This document shows positions 1 to 10,427 of a stretch of DNA of 64,000 nt, one piece after another (the first letter of the stretch is position 1; each line of letters starts with the position of its first letter). Both the position numbers and the translations under genes were made by a program. The notes beneath the pieces were generated by a model, which worked only from the letters and a program-made list of their open reading frames with translations, was not told the DNA's origin and did not search any database. This stretch comes from Lacrimispora xylanisolvens (GTDB lineage Bacteria > Bacillota > Clostridia > Lachnospirales > Lachnospiraceae): assembly GCF_002934545.1 (NCBI RefSeq), contig NZ_PTJA01000009.1, positions 165,152-229,151 of the forward strand. Direction: 5' to 3'.

Positions 1-144
1 CCATAGGAATCCAATCATTGCATAAATATTCTATCATAACTTTAATTGAAAAGCGACTATTGTAAACTGGCTAAAGAATATCTGGATGATAACTATATGA
101 TTAATATGAAAAGGAACACTTTTTCTAACTGATTCAATATAAAA
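1..144. other. Edge sequence without a recognisable gene
   Basis: I see no supportable gene here. A plus-strand stretch of 28 sense codons runs to a TGA near position 113, preceded in frame by a stop. It could be the 3' end of a decayed gene, but it is too short to classify. Confidence 0.3.
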
Positions 145-190
145 ACGAGTATTGGCAATCAGCTGTACATCGATGATTGCCAATACTCGT
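145..190 (-). terminator. Terminator of the first beta-glucoside operon
   Basis: Perfect 17-bp inverted repeat (ACGAGTATTGGCAATCA and its complement) around a 12-base loop. It is followed by a T-run on the minus strand, 27 bases past the antiterminator stop codon. A T-run on the plus side would also let it stop transcription from the left. Confidence 0.85.
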
Positions 191-216
191 CTTTTTTACA
201 TCAGGTATATTTAGAA

Positions 217-1065
217 TTAAGTGTTTATTTCATTATAAGCCTGCAACCTATTGATATGAACAGCCAAATAAGTTAATTCATCTTTTGAAATATCTCCACC
301 GTACACCTTTATTATATAATTCTTAATTTTATAAGCGATTTCCATTGATTCTGGATATAAAGTTGCTATCTGTTCATACATAGCATCATTTTCATCACTT
401 AGCATTTGATTATTAAAAAACCTTTCTGTAAAAAATTTTACATGTGTAATAAAGCGCTGATAGTGAATGCCTTCCATCTTTAAGTGACTGCCAATGGAAT
501 ACCTCACCAGATTAACAATGCCACCGATCATCTTAGCATATTTCATACTGTCTTTTGAGTCATTGCTTTGGGATTGAGCGTTTATTATATGGAAAGCAAT
601 ATTAGCAGCCTCTTCTTCCGCAAGCTTGCTGTCCATTAATTCATTTAATAGATTTAAAGCATATTTACCAATTTTGAATTCTTCCGGGTAGTAGTTTTTT
701 ATTTCCCAGTAAACCCGATTGGTGATATTAATATCCTTCTTTGCTCTTTCCACCGCAAAATTCAAATGATCACTCAAGGTAAAGTATATACTCATATTAA
801 GTTTAGAGCCCAGCTCTTTTTCAGCTTTTGATACTATCTTTTGAGTTATATCCAAATAGATCGGTGGTATATCATCTAATAATTTCAGATATTCATTTAT
901 CTGAATGTTTTCTACAGGCATAAAGATCTGGTCAACAGTCTCTTTTTCAACCGTATCTCCAAACTTTTTCCCATATCCTATCCCTTTTCCGAAACAGACA
1001 TATTCCTTTTTATTCTCATCAACTGCTAAAACAACACTGGAGTTTAAAACTCTTTTTATCTTCAT
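217..1065 (-). CDS. BglG/LicT-family transcriptional antiterminator
   Basis: This is an RNA-binding antiterminator for beta-glucoside genes. Residues 1-55 form the CAT RNA-binding domain (start MKIKRVLNSSVV). Two PTS-regulation domains follow, with the expected conserved histidines: two in PRD1 (DHLNF, FHIIN) and two in PRD2 (ITHVKFF, VHINRL). PTS proteins phosphorylate these to set activity according to sugar supply. The length of 282 residues is normal for the family. The start at 1065 is chosen because GGGGAG lies just upstream and the family begins MKI; a GTG two codons earlier is less likely. It is the last gene of the PTS-glucosidase-antiterminator operon. Its RNA target (RAT) is seen before the PTS gene and again before a second operon near 40.05 kb, so it may act on both. 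Confidence 0.93.
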   Translation of the reverse strand: MKIKRVLNSSVVLAVDENKKEYVCFGKGIGYGKKFGDTVEKETVDQIFMPVENIQINEYLKLLDDIPPIYLDITQKIVSKAEKELGSKLNMSIYFTLSDHLNFAVERAKKDINITNRVYWEIKNYYPEEFKIGKYALNLLNELMDSKLAEEEAANIAFHIINAQSQSNDSKDSMKYAKMIGGIVNLVRYSIGSHLKMEGIHYQRFITHVKFFTERFFNNQMLSDENDAMYEQIATLYPESMEIAYKIKNYIIKVYGGDISKDELTYLAVHINRLQAYNEINT

Positions 1066-1086
1066 AAACACTCCCCTTGTATTTAT

Positions 1087-2541
<1,455 letters not shown>

Positions 2542-4386
2542 TTATACATTAGCTCCCATCTGATTAATTGTTAAGACACGATCCTTCTTACTTATCGTTC
2601 TACTGTCTGCATGTTCCATCTTTGCATCCGGCCGGTTGGTAATAATTACTACCGTTACAGGATTAAATCCCTCTTTCACGATATTATCCAAATCGAAATT
2701 CATTAGTAAATCGCCTTGCTTTACACTTGTTCCAACAGTAACTTTGGGATCGAAGTATTTGCCTTTTAAATTTACTGTCTCAAGTCCTATATGAAACAGA
2801 ATCTCTGTGCCATCCTTTGATTTCATAGCCAGTGAATGCTTTGTTTCAAAGACCATTTCGATTGTGCCATCGATTGGTGCATATAATTCTCCTTTTGAAG
2901 GGATTACTGCGAAACCATCTCCCATTAATTTGTTAGAAAACACGTCGTCACTCACTTCGCTTAAAGGGATCAATTTTCCTTCTAACGGTGCAACAAGCTT
3001 CTCTTCTTTATTATCTTCTTTATTATCTGCCTTTTTTTCCTCACCATGCACTTCTTCTTTCCATAGAAATGTAACTGCGATAAAGGAAACCACGAATGAT
3101 ATCACTAATCCAATTATTGCATGAAATAAGTTTTTTGGCAATGTTTCTGAAATAAACATAGATAAACTTGCGAGTCCAGGTCCTACCGCAACATATGCTT
3201 CTACTGCCTTAATTCCTAAATAAGATCCTCCTGCAAATGCACCGATCATTACACCATAAAGCACTCGTTTGTGCTGGATTGTAATACCATATAATGCTGG
3301 TTCTGTAATTCCAAATAATGCGGATATACCTGCTGAGATTGAAGTTGATTTTAAACCTTTATCTTTTGTACGAATGCTTACAGCGAAACATGCACCAGCT
3401 TCAGAAATATTATGTGCTAAGGATGCAGCATTATAGATTAACTCTTTTCCTGACTGACCGAGCGAAGTAATAACGTAAGGAATCATCGCCTTATGCATAC
3501 CCGTAACAACCATAAATGGTAAAAATGCTGCCAGAATGGCTACTGCGATCCATCCAAATTTTGCAAAAACAAATAAAATTACACTTGCAAATCCCTGACC
3601 AAAATTATAACCGATCGGCCCAAGAAACAGTAATGTCACTGGTACCGTGATAAGCAAAGACATCATTGGAACAAAGAAACTGCGAATAACCTTTGGACTG
3701 ATCTTATTAAAGAACTTTTCTAACTGTGAGTACAGTAATACACTTAATATTGCTGGAAAAACCTGATACGCATAATTAATATTTTGCACTGAAATGTTGA
3801 AGAGAAGAGCTCCTTCTCCAATCATCTTGCCCAAATTAGGTGTTAACAGCGCTGCAACAGCAGATACCGCCACTAATGGATTCACCTTCATTTTATTAGC
3901 GGTTGTAATTGCAACCAAAAGCGGCAGGAAGTATAATGGCGCATCACCCACAAAATTTAAAATTTTATAAGTTGATGTAGCATTAGACAAAATACCCAGC
4001 ATATTAAAGAGCATCAGAAGTGACTTTAAAATACCACCTCCAGCTATTGCCGGAATTAAAGGCTGAAATACACTTATAATAAATTCTAAAGCTATATCCC
4101 CTATTTTTCTCTTTTCTTTCTTACCATTGTTATTTACACCTTTATCGGAAATGAGCTTTTTAACTTCGTCATATATCTCAATGACAGCATTTCCAATAAT
4201 TACCTGACATTGTACATTTTGCTTAACCCCTATCACTCCAGGGATACTTTCAAGTTCTTTCACATTTACTTTCCCGTTATCAATCAGGGAAAATCTTAAT
4301 CTGGTTGAACAGTGCTCTAAATGTTCAACATTTGCATCTCCACCCACTGCTTTTAATATCTTTGCTGCTGCTTCTTTATAACTCAT
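2542..4386 (-). CDS. Beta-glucoside PTS transporter, IIBCA
   Basis: Membrane permease that imports and phosphorylates beta-glucosides. The domains run in the order IIB (residues 1-90, phospho-cysteine about C26 in EHCSTRLRF), IIC (about 105-450, many membrane segments) and IIA (about 475-614, phospho-histidine about H532 in LFHIGLETVNL). A charged Glu/Lys/Asp linker joins IIC to IIA. The length of 614 residues fits the BglP/BglF type. It is the first gene of the operon, with a leader of about 150 bases carrying a RAT and terminator. The IIA domain matters for the second operon, whose transporter lacks one. Confidence 0.95.
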   Translation of the reverse strand: MSYKEAAAKILKAVGGDANVEHLEHCSTRLRFSLIDNGKVNVKELESIPGVIGVKQNVQCQVIIGNAVIEIYDEVKKLISDKGVNNNGKKEKRKIGDIALEFIISVFQPLIPAIAGGGILKSLLMLFNMLGILSNATSTYKILNFVGDAPLYFLPLLVAITTANKMKVNPLVAVSAVAALLTPNLGKMIGEGALLFNISVQNINYAYQVFPAILSVLLYSQLEKFFNKISPKVIRSFFVPMMSLLITVPVTLLFLGPIGYNFGQGFASVILFVFAKFGWIAVAILAAFLPFMVVTGMHKAMIPYVITSLGQSGKELIYNAASLAHNISEAGACFAVSIRTKDKGLKSTSISAGISALFGITEPALYGITIQHKRVLYGVMIGAFAGGSYLGIKAVEAYVAVGPGLASLSMFISETLPKNLFHAIIGLVISFVVSFIAVTFLWKEEVHGEEKKADNKEDNKEEKLVAPLEGKLIPLSEVSDDVFSNKLMGDGFAVIPSKGELYAPIDGTIEMVFETKHSLAMKSKDGTEILFHIGLETVNLKGKYFDPKVTVGTSVKQGDLLMNFDLDNIVKEGFNPVTVVIITNRPDAKMEHADSRTISKKDRVLTINQMGANV

Positions 4387-4447
4387 ACGGATATCTCCTC
4401 TCGGTAAATAATGTGCGCAGACTTTTTATTTGGCCAGTATAAAAAAA

Positions 4448-4489
4448 GGACTCAAATAAACTAATATAAAATTAGTTTATTCAAGTCCT
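4448..4489 (-). terminator. RAT-controlled leader terminator of the first PTS operon
   Basis: On the minus strand a long inverted repeat (GGACTTGAATAAACTAAT pairing with ATTAGTTTATTTGAGTCC, one mismatch) is followed by seven T residues (4441-4447). It lies between promoter and PTS gene, and its 5' arm overlaps the RAT element. This is the standard arrangement for BglG/LicT antitermination. Confidence 0.92.
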
Positions 4490-4512
4490 GCCTGCATTAC
4501 CAGTCACATGCC
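4484..4512 (-). promoter_or_regulatory. Ribonucleic antiterminator (RAT), copy 1
   Basis: A 29-base minus-strand element with the RAT core GTGACTGGTAATGCAGGC, close to the known LicT/SacY consensus. Its last bases form the first arm of the terminator, so antiterminator binding here would exclude the hairpin. The small stem is CTG/CAG around GTAATG. Confidence 0.92.
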
Positions 4513-4541
4513 TGATATTTATTTAATGTTTTGTAATTCAT

Positions 4542-4570
4542 AATATAGCACAAACATAAATAAACGTCAA
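4542..4570 (-). promoter_or_regulatory. Promoter of the first beta-glucoside operon
   Basis: The minus-strand -35 TTGACG (4565-4570) and -10 TATATT (4542-4547) are separated by 17 bases. Transcription would begin near 4536, just ahead of the RAT. Confidence 0.8.
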
Positions 4571-4627
4571 CAACAAAATTTGTCATTCTTGACAATTAAG
4601 AGGGATACTGACTTACAGTTTTTCGGA

Positions 4628-5599
4628 TTATTGAAATTCAAACTTTGTGATCGCAGCAAAACAAGCCTTTGCACCTGCGATTGTATCATCGATAATATCT
4701 ATAACTGCTCTTTCTTCTTTGATAAGTGGTGCAATTTGTCCAGCCATAACTGCTCCATGTTCCATATCCCCCTCTGCCATTGCTCTCTTAAGAGAACTTT
4801 CAGCAACGGGGCGAAGTATTTCTGCCGCTGCGACTTTTGTATTCTCAGCCTCGATCTTCTCCATTTCATCAGAAAGTGCATTTTTAAACTGTCTGCAAGG
4901 TTCACCGGTTGAATATCCCGTAATTACTGTTGACATATCTCCAGCTTCTATCACACTTCTTTTTACATTAGGATGTACGGTTGTCTCCTTTGATGCCATA
5001 AAAACAGTTCCCATCTCAATTCCCTCTGCACCAAGAGCAATTGCTGCTGCCATCCCACGGCCATCAGCAATACCACCAGAAGCGACAACCGGAATAGAAA
5101 GTTTATCCGCTGCCTGAGGAACAAGTACAGTTGTTGCTTCAACAGTCGTGTGACCGCCGCCTTCCCAGCCTTTTACGATTACAAGATCGGCTCCACCCTC
5201 TTCTGCATTCACAGCATCCGCTATATCAGAAGCCTTTACAATAATCTTGCATCCAGCTTCATGCCATTGTGGAAAATATTTCTTACAGAGATCTACATCC
5301 AGTCCAAGTAATGTATCTGCATAAACTACAGCTGGCTGCAGATTTTTTATATGTCCGGTCAGACGATCCAGATTTTCAGGAATCATAACTGTATTAATTC
5401 CAAATGGTTTATTTGTCAGTTTCTTTGTTTCCTCAACCTGTGAAATTAAAAACTCATCTGGCGCAAATCCGACACCTAATACTCCAAGTCCTCCTGCATT
5501 CGATACAGCCGCAACAAGTGGCGCTGTTGAAATCCATGCCATTGGTCCCTGAATGACCGGTTTTTCAATTCCTAATACGTCGCAAACTCTGTTTCCCAT
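4628..5599 (-). CDS. FabK-like / nitronate monooxygenase family flavoenzyme
   Basis: FMN-dependent TIM-barrel enzyme of the 2-nitropropane dioxygenase/enoyl-ACP reductase II superfamily, 323 residues. Visible marks are the N-terminal IEKPVIQGPMAWIS, the central VKGWEGGGH and the phosphate-binding region VASGGIADGRGMAAA followed by GTVFMASKE. Members either reduce enoyl-ACP (FabK) or oxidise nitronates, and the sequence alone does not decide. It is not in a fatty-acid gene cluster, which argues mildly against FabK. The start has AAAGGAGGATATTAC upstream. A TetR gene lies directly upstream on the same strand and may control it. Confidence 0.88.
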   Translation of the reverse strand: MGNRVCDVLGIEKPVIQGPMAWISTAPLVAAVSNAGGLGVLGVGFAPDEFLISQVEETKKLTNKPFGINTVMIPENLDRLTGHIKNLQPAVVYADTLLGLDVDLCKKYFPQWHEAGCKIIVKASDIADAVNAEEGGADLVIVKGWEGGGHTTVEATTVLVPQAADKLSIPVVASGGIADGRGMAAAIALGAEGIEMGTVFMASKETTVHPNVKRSVIEAGDMSTVITGYSTGEPCRQFKNALSDEMEKIEAENTKVAAAEILRPVAESSLKRAMAEGDMEHGAVMAGQIAPLIKEERAVIDIIDDTIAGAKACFAAITKFEFQ

Positions 5600-5687
5600 C
5601 TGTAATATCCTCCTTTGGTATTGATTATTATTATTTTAACAATCATAAACACAACCCAAAAGACAGAATCACAAAATGTGTCGACCT

Positions 5688-6278
5688 TTAAGATTTCTTA
5701 TTTTCAAGTAAAGAAAGCAAACCTTTCTCCTGGCAGTCTTTGATTACTCCATATACGTAACTAATCGTGAAATCCTGATAATTATAGATCCACCATTTTA
5801 CTGTTGCCATTACATTTGCTGCGTATAAATCTGCAAAAAAGTCTGTCTGACCACCATTTTTCATTTGAATATTCTCTTTTTCCAAAAAATGATAAACTGT
5901 CTTAGCAACAGATTTCTCCATAATTTTATAAGGATTAAACTTCTCCTCCTGGATATTCCATAATGCTTTTATCACTTTCTCATGTTTACTTAAGTTTTCG
6001 AACGCTTTCTGATACCCCTTTACTTCCTCCTCTTTTCCATTTTTATCTAACCAATCCATAAAAATTTCAATATATTCATCTAAAAAAGTATCGCAGATAT
6101 CATATATCAATTCTTCCTTAGAACTATAGAACAGATAAAAAGTGGTCCGGTTTAAATCTGCTTCTTTTGCTATTCCTGCCACTGAAATTTTTTCATACTC
6201 CTGATTTTTCAATAGTCGAATCATCGCCTGATGCAGTTTCTGTACTGTCACAATTGACGACTTTAATTTTCGTTCCAT
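5688..6278 (-). CDS. TetR/AcrR-family regulator
   Basis: DNA-binding repressor of about 196 residues. The N-terminal helix-turn-helix lies at residues about 25-60 (ISVAGIAKEADLNRTTFYLF), followed by a ligand/dimer domain of the TetR_C-like type. I choose the start at 6278 because AGGAGGAA lies seven bases upstream; an in-frame ATG nine codons earlier has no such site. It sits 88 bases upstream of the FabK/nitronate monooxygenase-like gene in the same direction, so the two may form a unit. The ligand is unknown. Confidence 0.88.
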   Translation of the reverse strand: MERKLKSSIVTVQKLHQAMIRLLKNQEYEKISVAGIAKEADLNRTTFYLFYSSKEELIYDICDTFLDEYIEIFMDWLDKNGKEEEVKGYQKAFENLSKHEKVIKALWNIQEEKFNPYKIMEKSVAKTVYHFLEKENIQMKNGGQTDFFADLYAANVMATVKWWIYNYQDFTISYVYGVIKDCQEKGLLSLLENKKS

Positions 6279-6352
6279 GGCTGATTCCTCCTGTATCACT
6301 ATCATAACTGATCTGTTCTCAAAAAGAAATAATAAGAATAATGAGGAAATAA

Positions 6353-6394
6353 AAATCAGGAGTATCTTCTTTAAATTGAAAATACTCCTGATTT
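6353..6394. terminator. Bidirectional terminator after the AraC gene
   Basis: Inverted repeat AAATCAGGAGTAT/ATACTCCTGATTT with T-runs on both sides. On the minus strand it directly follows the stop of the AraC gene at 6396. Confidence 0.8.
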
Positions 6395-6395
6395 T

Positions 6396-7373
6396 TTATC
6401 CTTGTTCTAAAAATCTTTTTCTGAACTCCCCTGGCAACAGACCTGTTTTTTTATGGAACAGCTGGGCAAACCTTCCTGCATTGGAATAGCCAACAGTCTG
6501 TGCGACCTGCCCGATGGACAGGTCTGTGTCAGACAGCAGTTGCTCCGCATGACTTATTCGCCGCTGCTGTATATATTCTGTGACCGTACAATCATGATAA
6601 AGCTTAAAGCAGATCTTGAATTTTGTTGTTCCCATGCAGGCGATTTTAGACAGGGTCTCCAGGGGAAGCTCAAGAGCGAAATGATCATTGATATAAGCCG
6701 TTACCGTTTCCATCTGTTGTGCATCCCCATAGGGGAGCCTTGAATCAGATCTCATCAGGTTCTTTTTTCGCCGCTCAAGCATCAGTGCCACCGCCTCGGC
6801 AACCTTGGCTTCATAAAACAATTTGGAGGTAAAACCATCACCCCGATAAGTTTTTACCTGAGATAGCAGCCTGACCATTTCTGGAAAATCAGTTGTCTCG
6901 TCCAGGGAAAGAAATGCATCGTGGGGATTGGTATTCTCTCCCGGATAGCATTTTTTCAGATGATCCTCATAGTAAGCGGGCATAATTTCAATACCGATGG
7001 AACGAACGGGGATTTTTTTATGTATTAAAACCTTATAAGTCTCACAGCCGCCGATAAAGCTTTTAATACTACCAGCAGCAAGTCTGCGATAAGGAGTCAG
7101 CTCCTCTCCTGATACTGACTCGTATTGGGTAATGCTCAGGCACTCCGGAAGATTAAATTCCAGAAATGAATCCTCATGGAAATAAAAGTCATGGATTTTG
7201 ATATCGAATAAATCCTTTTGCCCATAGACCCAGTAATATCCTTCCCCGATACTTGACGACAGTTTCCAGCATAATCCGGTCGGCCCGAAACGGCTGTTGC
7301 CCATGCCCAGCTCGGGTATAAAGCCGTGCTTTGCCAGAATCGGCGAATAAACATCCTTAATAATGTCTTCCAA
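6396..7373 (-). CDS. AraC-family regulator of the ECF transporter locus
   Basis: Regulator of 325 residues. The N-terminal 200 residues are a sensor part without a clear family match. The C-terminal 100 residues hold the two AraC helix-turn-helix motifs (ALELPLETLSKIACMG, then LSIGQVAQTVGYSNAGRFAQ). The gene is divergent from the ECF transporter operon with a 197-base gap, so it is the obvious candidate to control it. GGAGGTGG precedes the start. Known AraC proteins of this layout often sense the transporter's substrate, such as metal chelates or cofactors. That role is inference here. Confidence 0.9.
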   Translation of the reverse strand: MEDIIKDVYSPILAKHGFIPELGMGNSRFGPTGLCWKLSSSIGEGYYWVYGQKDLFDIKIHDFYFHEDSFLEFNLPECLSITQYESVSGEELTPYRRLAAGSIKSFIGGCETYKVLIHKKIPVRSIGIEIMPAYYEDHLKKCYPGENTNPHDAFLSLDETTDFPEMVRLLSQVKTYRGDGFTSKLFYEAKVAEAVALMLERRKKNLMRSDSRLPYGDAQQMETVTAYINDHFALELPLETLSKIACMGTTKFKICFKLYHDCTVTEYIQQRRISHAEQLLSDTDLSIGQVAQTVGYSNAGRFAQLFHKKTGLLPGEFRKRFLEQG

Positions 7374-7442
7374 AGGGGCTCCACCTCCTTATCACGATCA
7401 GACGGAATAATATTCAAAACGGACGAATGTCAGTCTGTTCCA

Positions 7443-7471
7443 TTGACTGTAAGTATTTCTGCCGCTATAAT
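7443..7471 (+). promoter_or_regulatory. Promoter of the ECF transporter operon
   Basis: -35 TTGACT (7443-7448) and perfect -10 TATAAT (7466-7471) with a 17-base spacer, about 100 bases before the S-component gene. Confidence 0.75.
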
Positions 7472-7481
7472 CCGCATTGTA

Positions 7482-7497
7482 GTTAGAATAAACTAAC
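7482..7497. promoter_or_regulatory. 16-bp dyad at the ECF operon transcription start
   Basis: GTTAG-6-CTAAC inverted repeat about 11 bases after the -10 box, a position where a bound protein would block transcription. It faintly resembles a DtxR-type iron box but the match is weak. The binding protein is unknown. Confidence 0.45.
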
Positions 7498-7570
7498 CCA
7501 CATTATAGCACGCCCGAATTATCCCGTCAAGGCGACCTATCCGGGTACAAAACAGGGAGGAAATCAACTG

Positions 7571-8182
7571 ATGAACAACCAACCAAAGCTGGAATGTAAT
7601 GGATTAACAGTAAAGGATCTTGTAACCACAGGTATTTTCAGCGCAATATTTTTTATTTTTACCATGTTTGGCGGCGTTTTCTTTGCCGTCAATCCCGTCC
7701 TGACATTTTATATGCCAATGGGCAGCGCGCTTTTATGCGGACCGATTTATCTGCTTCTGGTCGCCAAGGTACATAAACGGTGGAGCATCACCATCCTCGG
7801 CGTCATTATGGGTATCGTGTGGTTTGTGACGGGAATGCATTGGGCCTTTTCTCTCGGCTACATCAGCATGGGTATTATTGCCGACATGACAGCCGGTTTC
7901 GGGCATTATAAATGCAAAAAGCTCAATATGCTATCCTATATGCTAATATCTCTCGGTGGGATATTCACCTATCTCATATTCTTCATAGATCCCGAAGGGT
8001 GGGCTGGTGCCATGCTCAAAAACGGCACAGAGCAGTCCTATATCGACGCCATGCACACAGCCTCACCCTCCTGGCTCCCGATCGTTATGATTGTCGGAAC
8101 GCTTTTTGTCGCCGCATTCAGTGCGTGGGTCGGCGGAAATATGCTGAGAAAACAATTTGAAAAAGCGGGGATTACTGTATGA
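7571..8182 (+). CDS. ECF transporter S component, Trep_Strep type
   Basis: Integral membrane protein of 203 residues with about six hydrophobic segments. It resembles the Trep_Strep (TIGR02185) group of substrate-binding subunits of energy-coupling factor transporters. Features include the N-terminal VKDLVTTGIFSAIFF and the loop PMGSALLCGPIYLL. The substrate of this subgroup is not firmly known. It overlaps the T-component gene by four bases (ATGA), so all three genes are translated together. The operon is visibly richer in G+C than its surroundings. Confidence 0.85.
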   Translation: MNNQPKLECNGLTVKDLVTTGIFSAIFFIFTMFGGVFFAVNPVLTFYMPMGSALLCGPIYLLLVAKVHKRWSITILGVIMGIVWFVTGMHWAFSLGYISMGIIADMTAGFGHYKCKKLNMLSYMLISLGGIFTYLIFFIDPEGWAGAMLKNGTEQSYIDAMHTASPSWLPIVMIVGTLFVAAFSAWVGGNMLRKQFEKAGITV

Positions 8183-8898
8183 TGGGTCAAAATCAAATCC
8201 TCCCTCTCTGGCTTGATCCCCGAACTAAAATTTTACTCCTCCTGCTTTGCGTCCTTTCCGCCATGGCTGCTCCCTCCCTCCAATATGAATTTTTGCTTGT
8301 TGCAGGCATCGGAATCCTGGGAATACTTTGCGGGAAATGGAAATATGCGCTGAAGGGCATCGTTTTCTATGCAATGGTTTATCTTTTTACTGTCTGGGCA
8401 ATGAACAGCATGACCGGAACTTTAAGGAATATGTTTGTTGCATTCCTGGGTCTCTTTCACAAAGTGTTCCCATGTGGAATGCTGTCCGGCATTGTCATTT
8501 CCACAACGAAGGTCAGCGAATTCCTATCTGCCATGAATCACATCCATGCGCCTAAAAAACTGATTATTCCTTTGGCGGTCATGCTGCGGTATATTCCCAC
8601 GATTGGGGAAGATTGGCGCTATATCAAAGACGCCATGCGGATGAGGGATGTGTCTCCTTCCTTTCAGGGATTTATCACAAATCCCGGTATCACCATTGAC
8701 TGCGTCTACGTTCCGCTGATGATGGCAGCATCCAAGGCAGCGGATGAACTTTCCGTCGCCGCTGTCACACGGGGGATTGAAAATCCGAATCCACGAACCT
8801 GCCTGATTCAGATCCGATTAGGCGCTGGGGACGCGTTTACAACACTTTGCTTTGCCGCTTTCTTCCTGGCTGGAATGTATCTGAAGGAGGCAGGGTAA
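8179..8898 (+). CDS. ECF transporter T component (EcfT/CbiQ-like)
   Basis: Transmembrane coupling subunit of 239 residues that links the S component to the ATPases. The N-terminus (WLDPRTKILLLLLC) and the coupling-helix region (AADELSVAAVTRGI) match the family, in which short Arg-Gly motifs contact the ATPase grooves. Hydrophobic segments fill residues about 15-110 and the C-terminus. It starts inside the S-component stop region and ends directly before the ATPase start. Confidence 0.9.
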   Translation: MMGQNQILPLWLDPRTKILLLLLCVLSAMAAPSLQYEFLLVAGIGILGILCGKWKYALKGIVFYAMVYLFTVWAMNSMTGTLRNMFVAFLGLFHKVFPCGMLSGIVISTTKVSEFLSAMNHIHAPKKLIIPLAVMLRYIPTIGEDWRYIKDAMRMRDVSPSFQGFITNPGITIDCVYVPLMMAASKAADELSVAAVTRGIENPNPRTCLIQIRLGAGDAFTTLCFAAFFLAGMYLKEAG

Positions 8899-10359
8899 AT
8901 GTTGGAACTAAGAAATGTGTCATTTTCCTATTCAGGACAAACAGACGGAGGGCTGCGGAGTATCAGCCTTCGTATTCCTAATGGGGAATGCGTGCTGTTG
9001 TGCGGAAGAAGCGGATGTGGAAAAACCACGGTTACTCGTCTGATAAATGGCCTGATCCCCAATTTTTATCCAGGAACACTGGAAGGCGAGGTTCTACTGG
9101 ATGGCAAGCCGATTGCGGAGATACCCATGTATCAGATTGCCGGTCGGGTAGGCTCCGTATTCCAGAATCCCCGCACACAGTTCTTTAATGTGGATACCGA
9201 CAGTGAGATTGCCTTCGGCATCGAAAACAAAGCCCTGCCTCCGATAGAACTCTCCCGCCGGGTTAAATTGACGTCAAAGGAACTTGGAATCGAAGGATTG
9301 CAAAACCGCAATATTTTCCAGCTGTCCGGCGGAGAAAAGCAGAAAATCGCCTTTGCCTCTGTGTACGCCATGAACCCGGATGTCTATCTGCTGGACGAGC
9401 CATCCTCTAATCTGGATATGGCATCCATCCGTGCGCTTGGAGATTATGTACGGCTGATTAAATCCCAGGGTAAAACCATCCTGATCGCGGAGCATCGCTT
9501 ATATTACTTAATGGAGGTTGCGGATCGGATCGTCTATCTGGAGCAGGGTGAAATAGCTGGATCTTATACACCCAGGGAATTTTGTAAGCTGAGTGGGTCA
9601 GAACGCAGGAAAATGGGGTTACGTGCCATTGATTTGCGGGAGGAGTCACCGGAGTGTCCTGCTGCACTCCAAAGCGGCCTGACGCTGGAGTTGAAAGACA
9701 TTTCGCTCTTCCACAAAAAAAGAATAATACTGGAACATATCAGTCTGAAGGCCAGGCAGGGCGAGGTGATCGGCGTGGCAGGATACAACGGTGCGGGAAA
9801 GACTACGTTCTCCCGTGCGCTGTGCGGTCTGCATAAAGAGTGCAGCGGATCCTTCCTATGGAATGATGAGCCTATGAACCACAAAAAACGTTTGAGGCTG
9901 TCCTATCTGGTGATGCAGGATGTGAATTATCAGCTGTTTGCGGAAAGTGTGGAGGCTGAATGCACCTTCGGTATCAAAAACCCCGACCGAGAGCTTACGA
10001 AACAGACGATGGAGGAGTTGGGATTGCTCTCTTTTCGTAAGCGGCATCCAAACACCCTGTCCGGAGGGCAAAAACAGCGTGTCGCCGCCGCAGTCAGTTT
10101 GATTAGCGGCAAGGAACTGCTGATTTTTGACGAACCCACCAGCGGATTGGACTATGACAGCATGGCTCAGGTGGGGGGACTTATCCTAACGCTTGCAGCC
10201 CTGGGTAAAATTGTTTTTGTAGTCACTCATGATTACGAGTTTATATGCCGGACCTGCACCCGCGTCCTTCATTTTAACAGGGGGAAAATGCAGGATGATT
10301 TCCTGGTAAGCACAGAAAATGAGACAAAGTTACGCAATCTTTTCAGCATTGATCTATAA
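8899..10359 (+). CDS. ECF transporter ATPase, two domains fused
   Basis: Cytoplasmic ABC ATPase with two complete nucleotide-binding domains in one 486-residue chain, replacing separate EcfA and EcfA' proteins. Domain 1 has Walker A GRSGCGKTT, signature LSGGEKQK and Walker B LLDEPSSNLD. Domain 2, from about residue 255, has GYNGAGKTT, LSGGQKQRV and IFDEPTSGLD. Both sites keep the catalytic Glu and a switch His (AEHRL, VTHDY). GGAGG in the end of the preceding gene supports the start. With the two upstream genes it makes a dedicated (group I) ECF importer. Confidence 0.93.
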   Translation: MLELRNVSFSYSGQTDGGLRSISLRIPNGECVLLCGRSGCGKTTVTRLINGLIPNFYPGTLEGEVLLDGKPIAEIPMYQIAGRVGSVFQNPRTQFFNVDTDSEIAFGIENKALPPIELSRRVKLTSKELGIEGLQNRNIFQLSGGEKQKIAFASVYAMNPDVYLLDEPSSNLDMASIRALGDYVRLIKSQGKTILIAEHRLYYLMEVADRIVYLEQGEIAGSYTPREFCKLSGSERRKMGLRAIDLREESPECPAALQSGLTLELKDISLFHKKRIILEHISLKARQGEVIGVAGYNGAGKTTFSRALCGLHKECSGSFLWNDEPMNHKKRLRLSYLVMQDVNYQLFAESVEAECTFGIKNPDRELTKQTMEELGLLSFRKRHPNTLSGGQKQRVAAAVSLISGKELLIFDEPTSGLDYDSMAQVGGLILTLAALGKIVFVVTHDYEFICRTCTRVLHFNRGKMQDDFLVSTENETKLRNLFSIDL

Positions 10360-10378
10360 GGTGTCAATAAATGTACAA

Positions 10379-10422
10379 AAACCTCCTGTCTGCTATACTT
10401 TGAGCAAACAAACAGGAGGTTT
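10379..10422. terminator. Terminator between convergent genes
   Basis: Inverted repeat AAACCTCCTGT/ACAGGAGGTTT. The T-run is better on the minus strand, where it follows the oxidoreductase stop at 10428. It may also end the ECF operon. Confidence 0.75.
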
Positions 10423-10427
10423 GAATC

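Noticed and set aside
4647..5117. Plus-strand frame of 156 codons opposite the FabK/nitronate monooxygenase-like gene
   Set aside because: Antisense shadow of a well-conserved enzyme, rich in Ala/Ser/Ile, without homology or a convincing ribosome site.
7482..7497. DtxR-type iron box at the ECF promoter
   Set aside because: Only the short GTTAG/CTAAC arms fit; the match to the 19-base consensus is too weak to call, so it is kept as an unnamed dyad.
9564..10139. Several minus-strand frames inside the ECF ATPase gene
   Set aside because: Frames open by chance in the G+C-richer DNA of a gene with two intact ABC domains.
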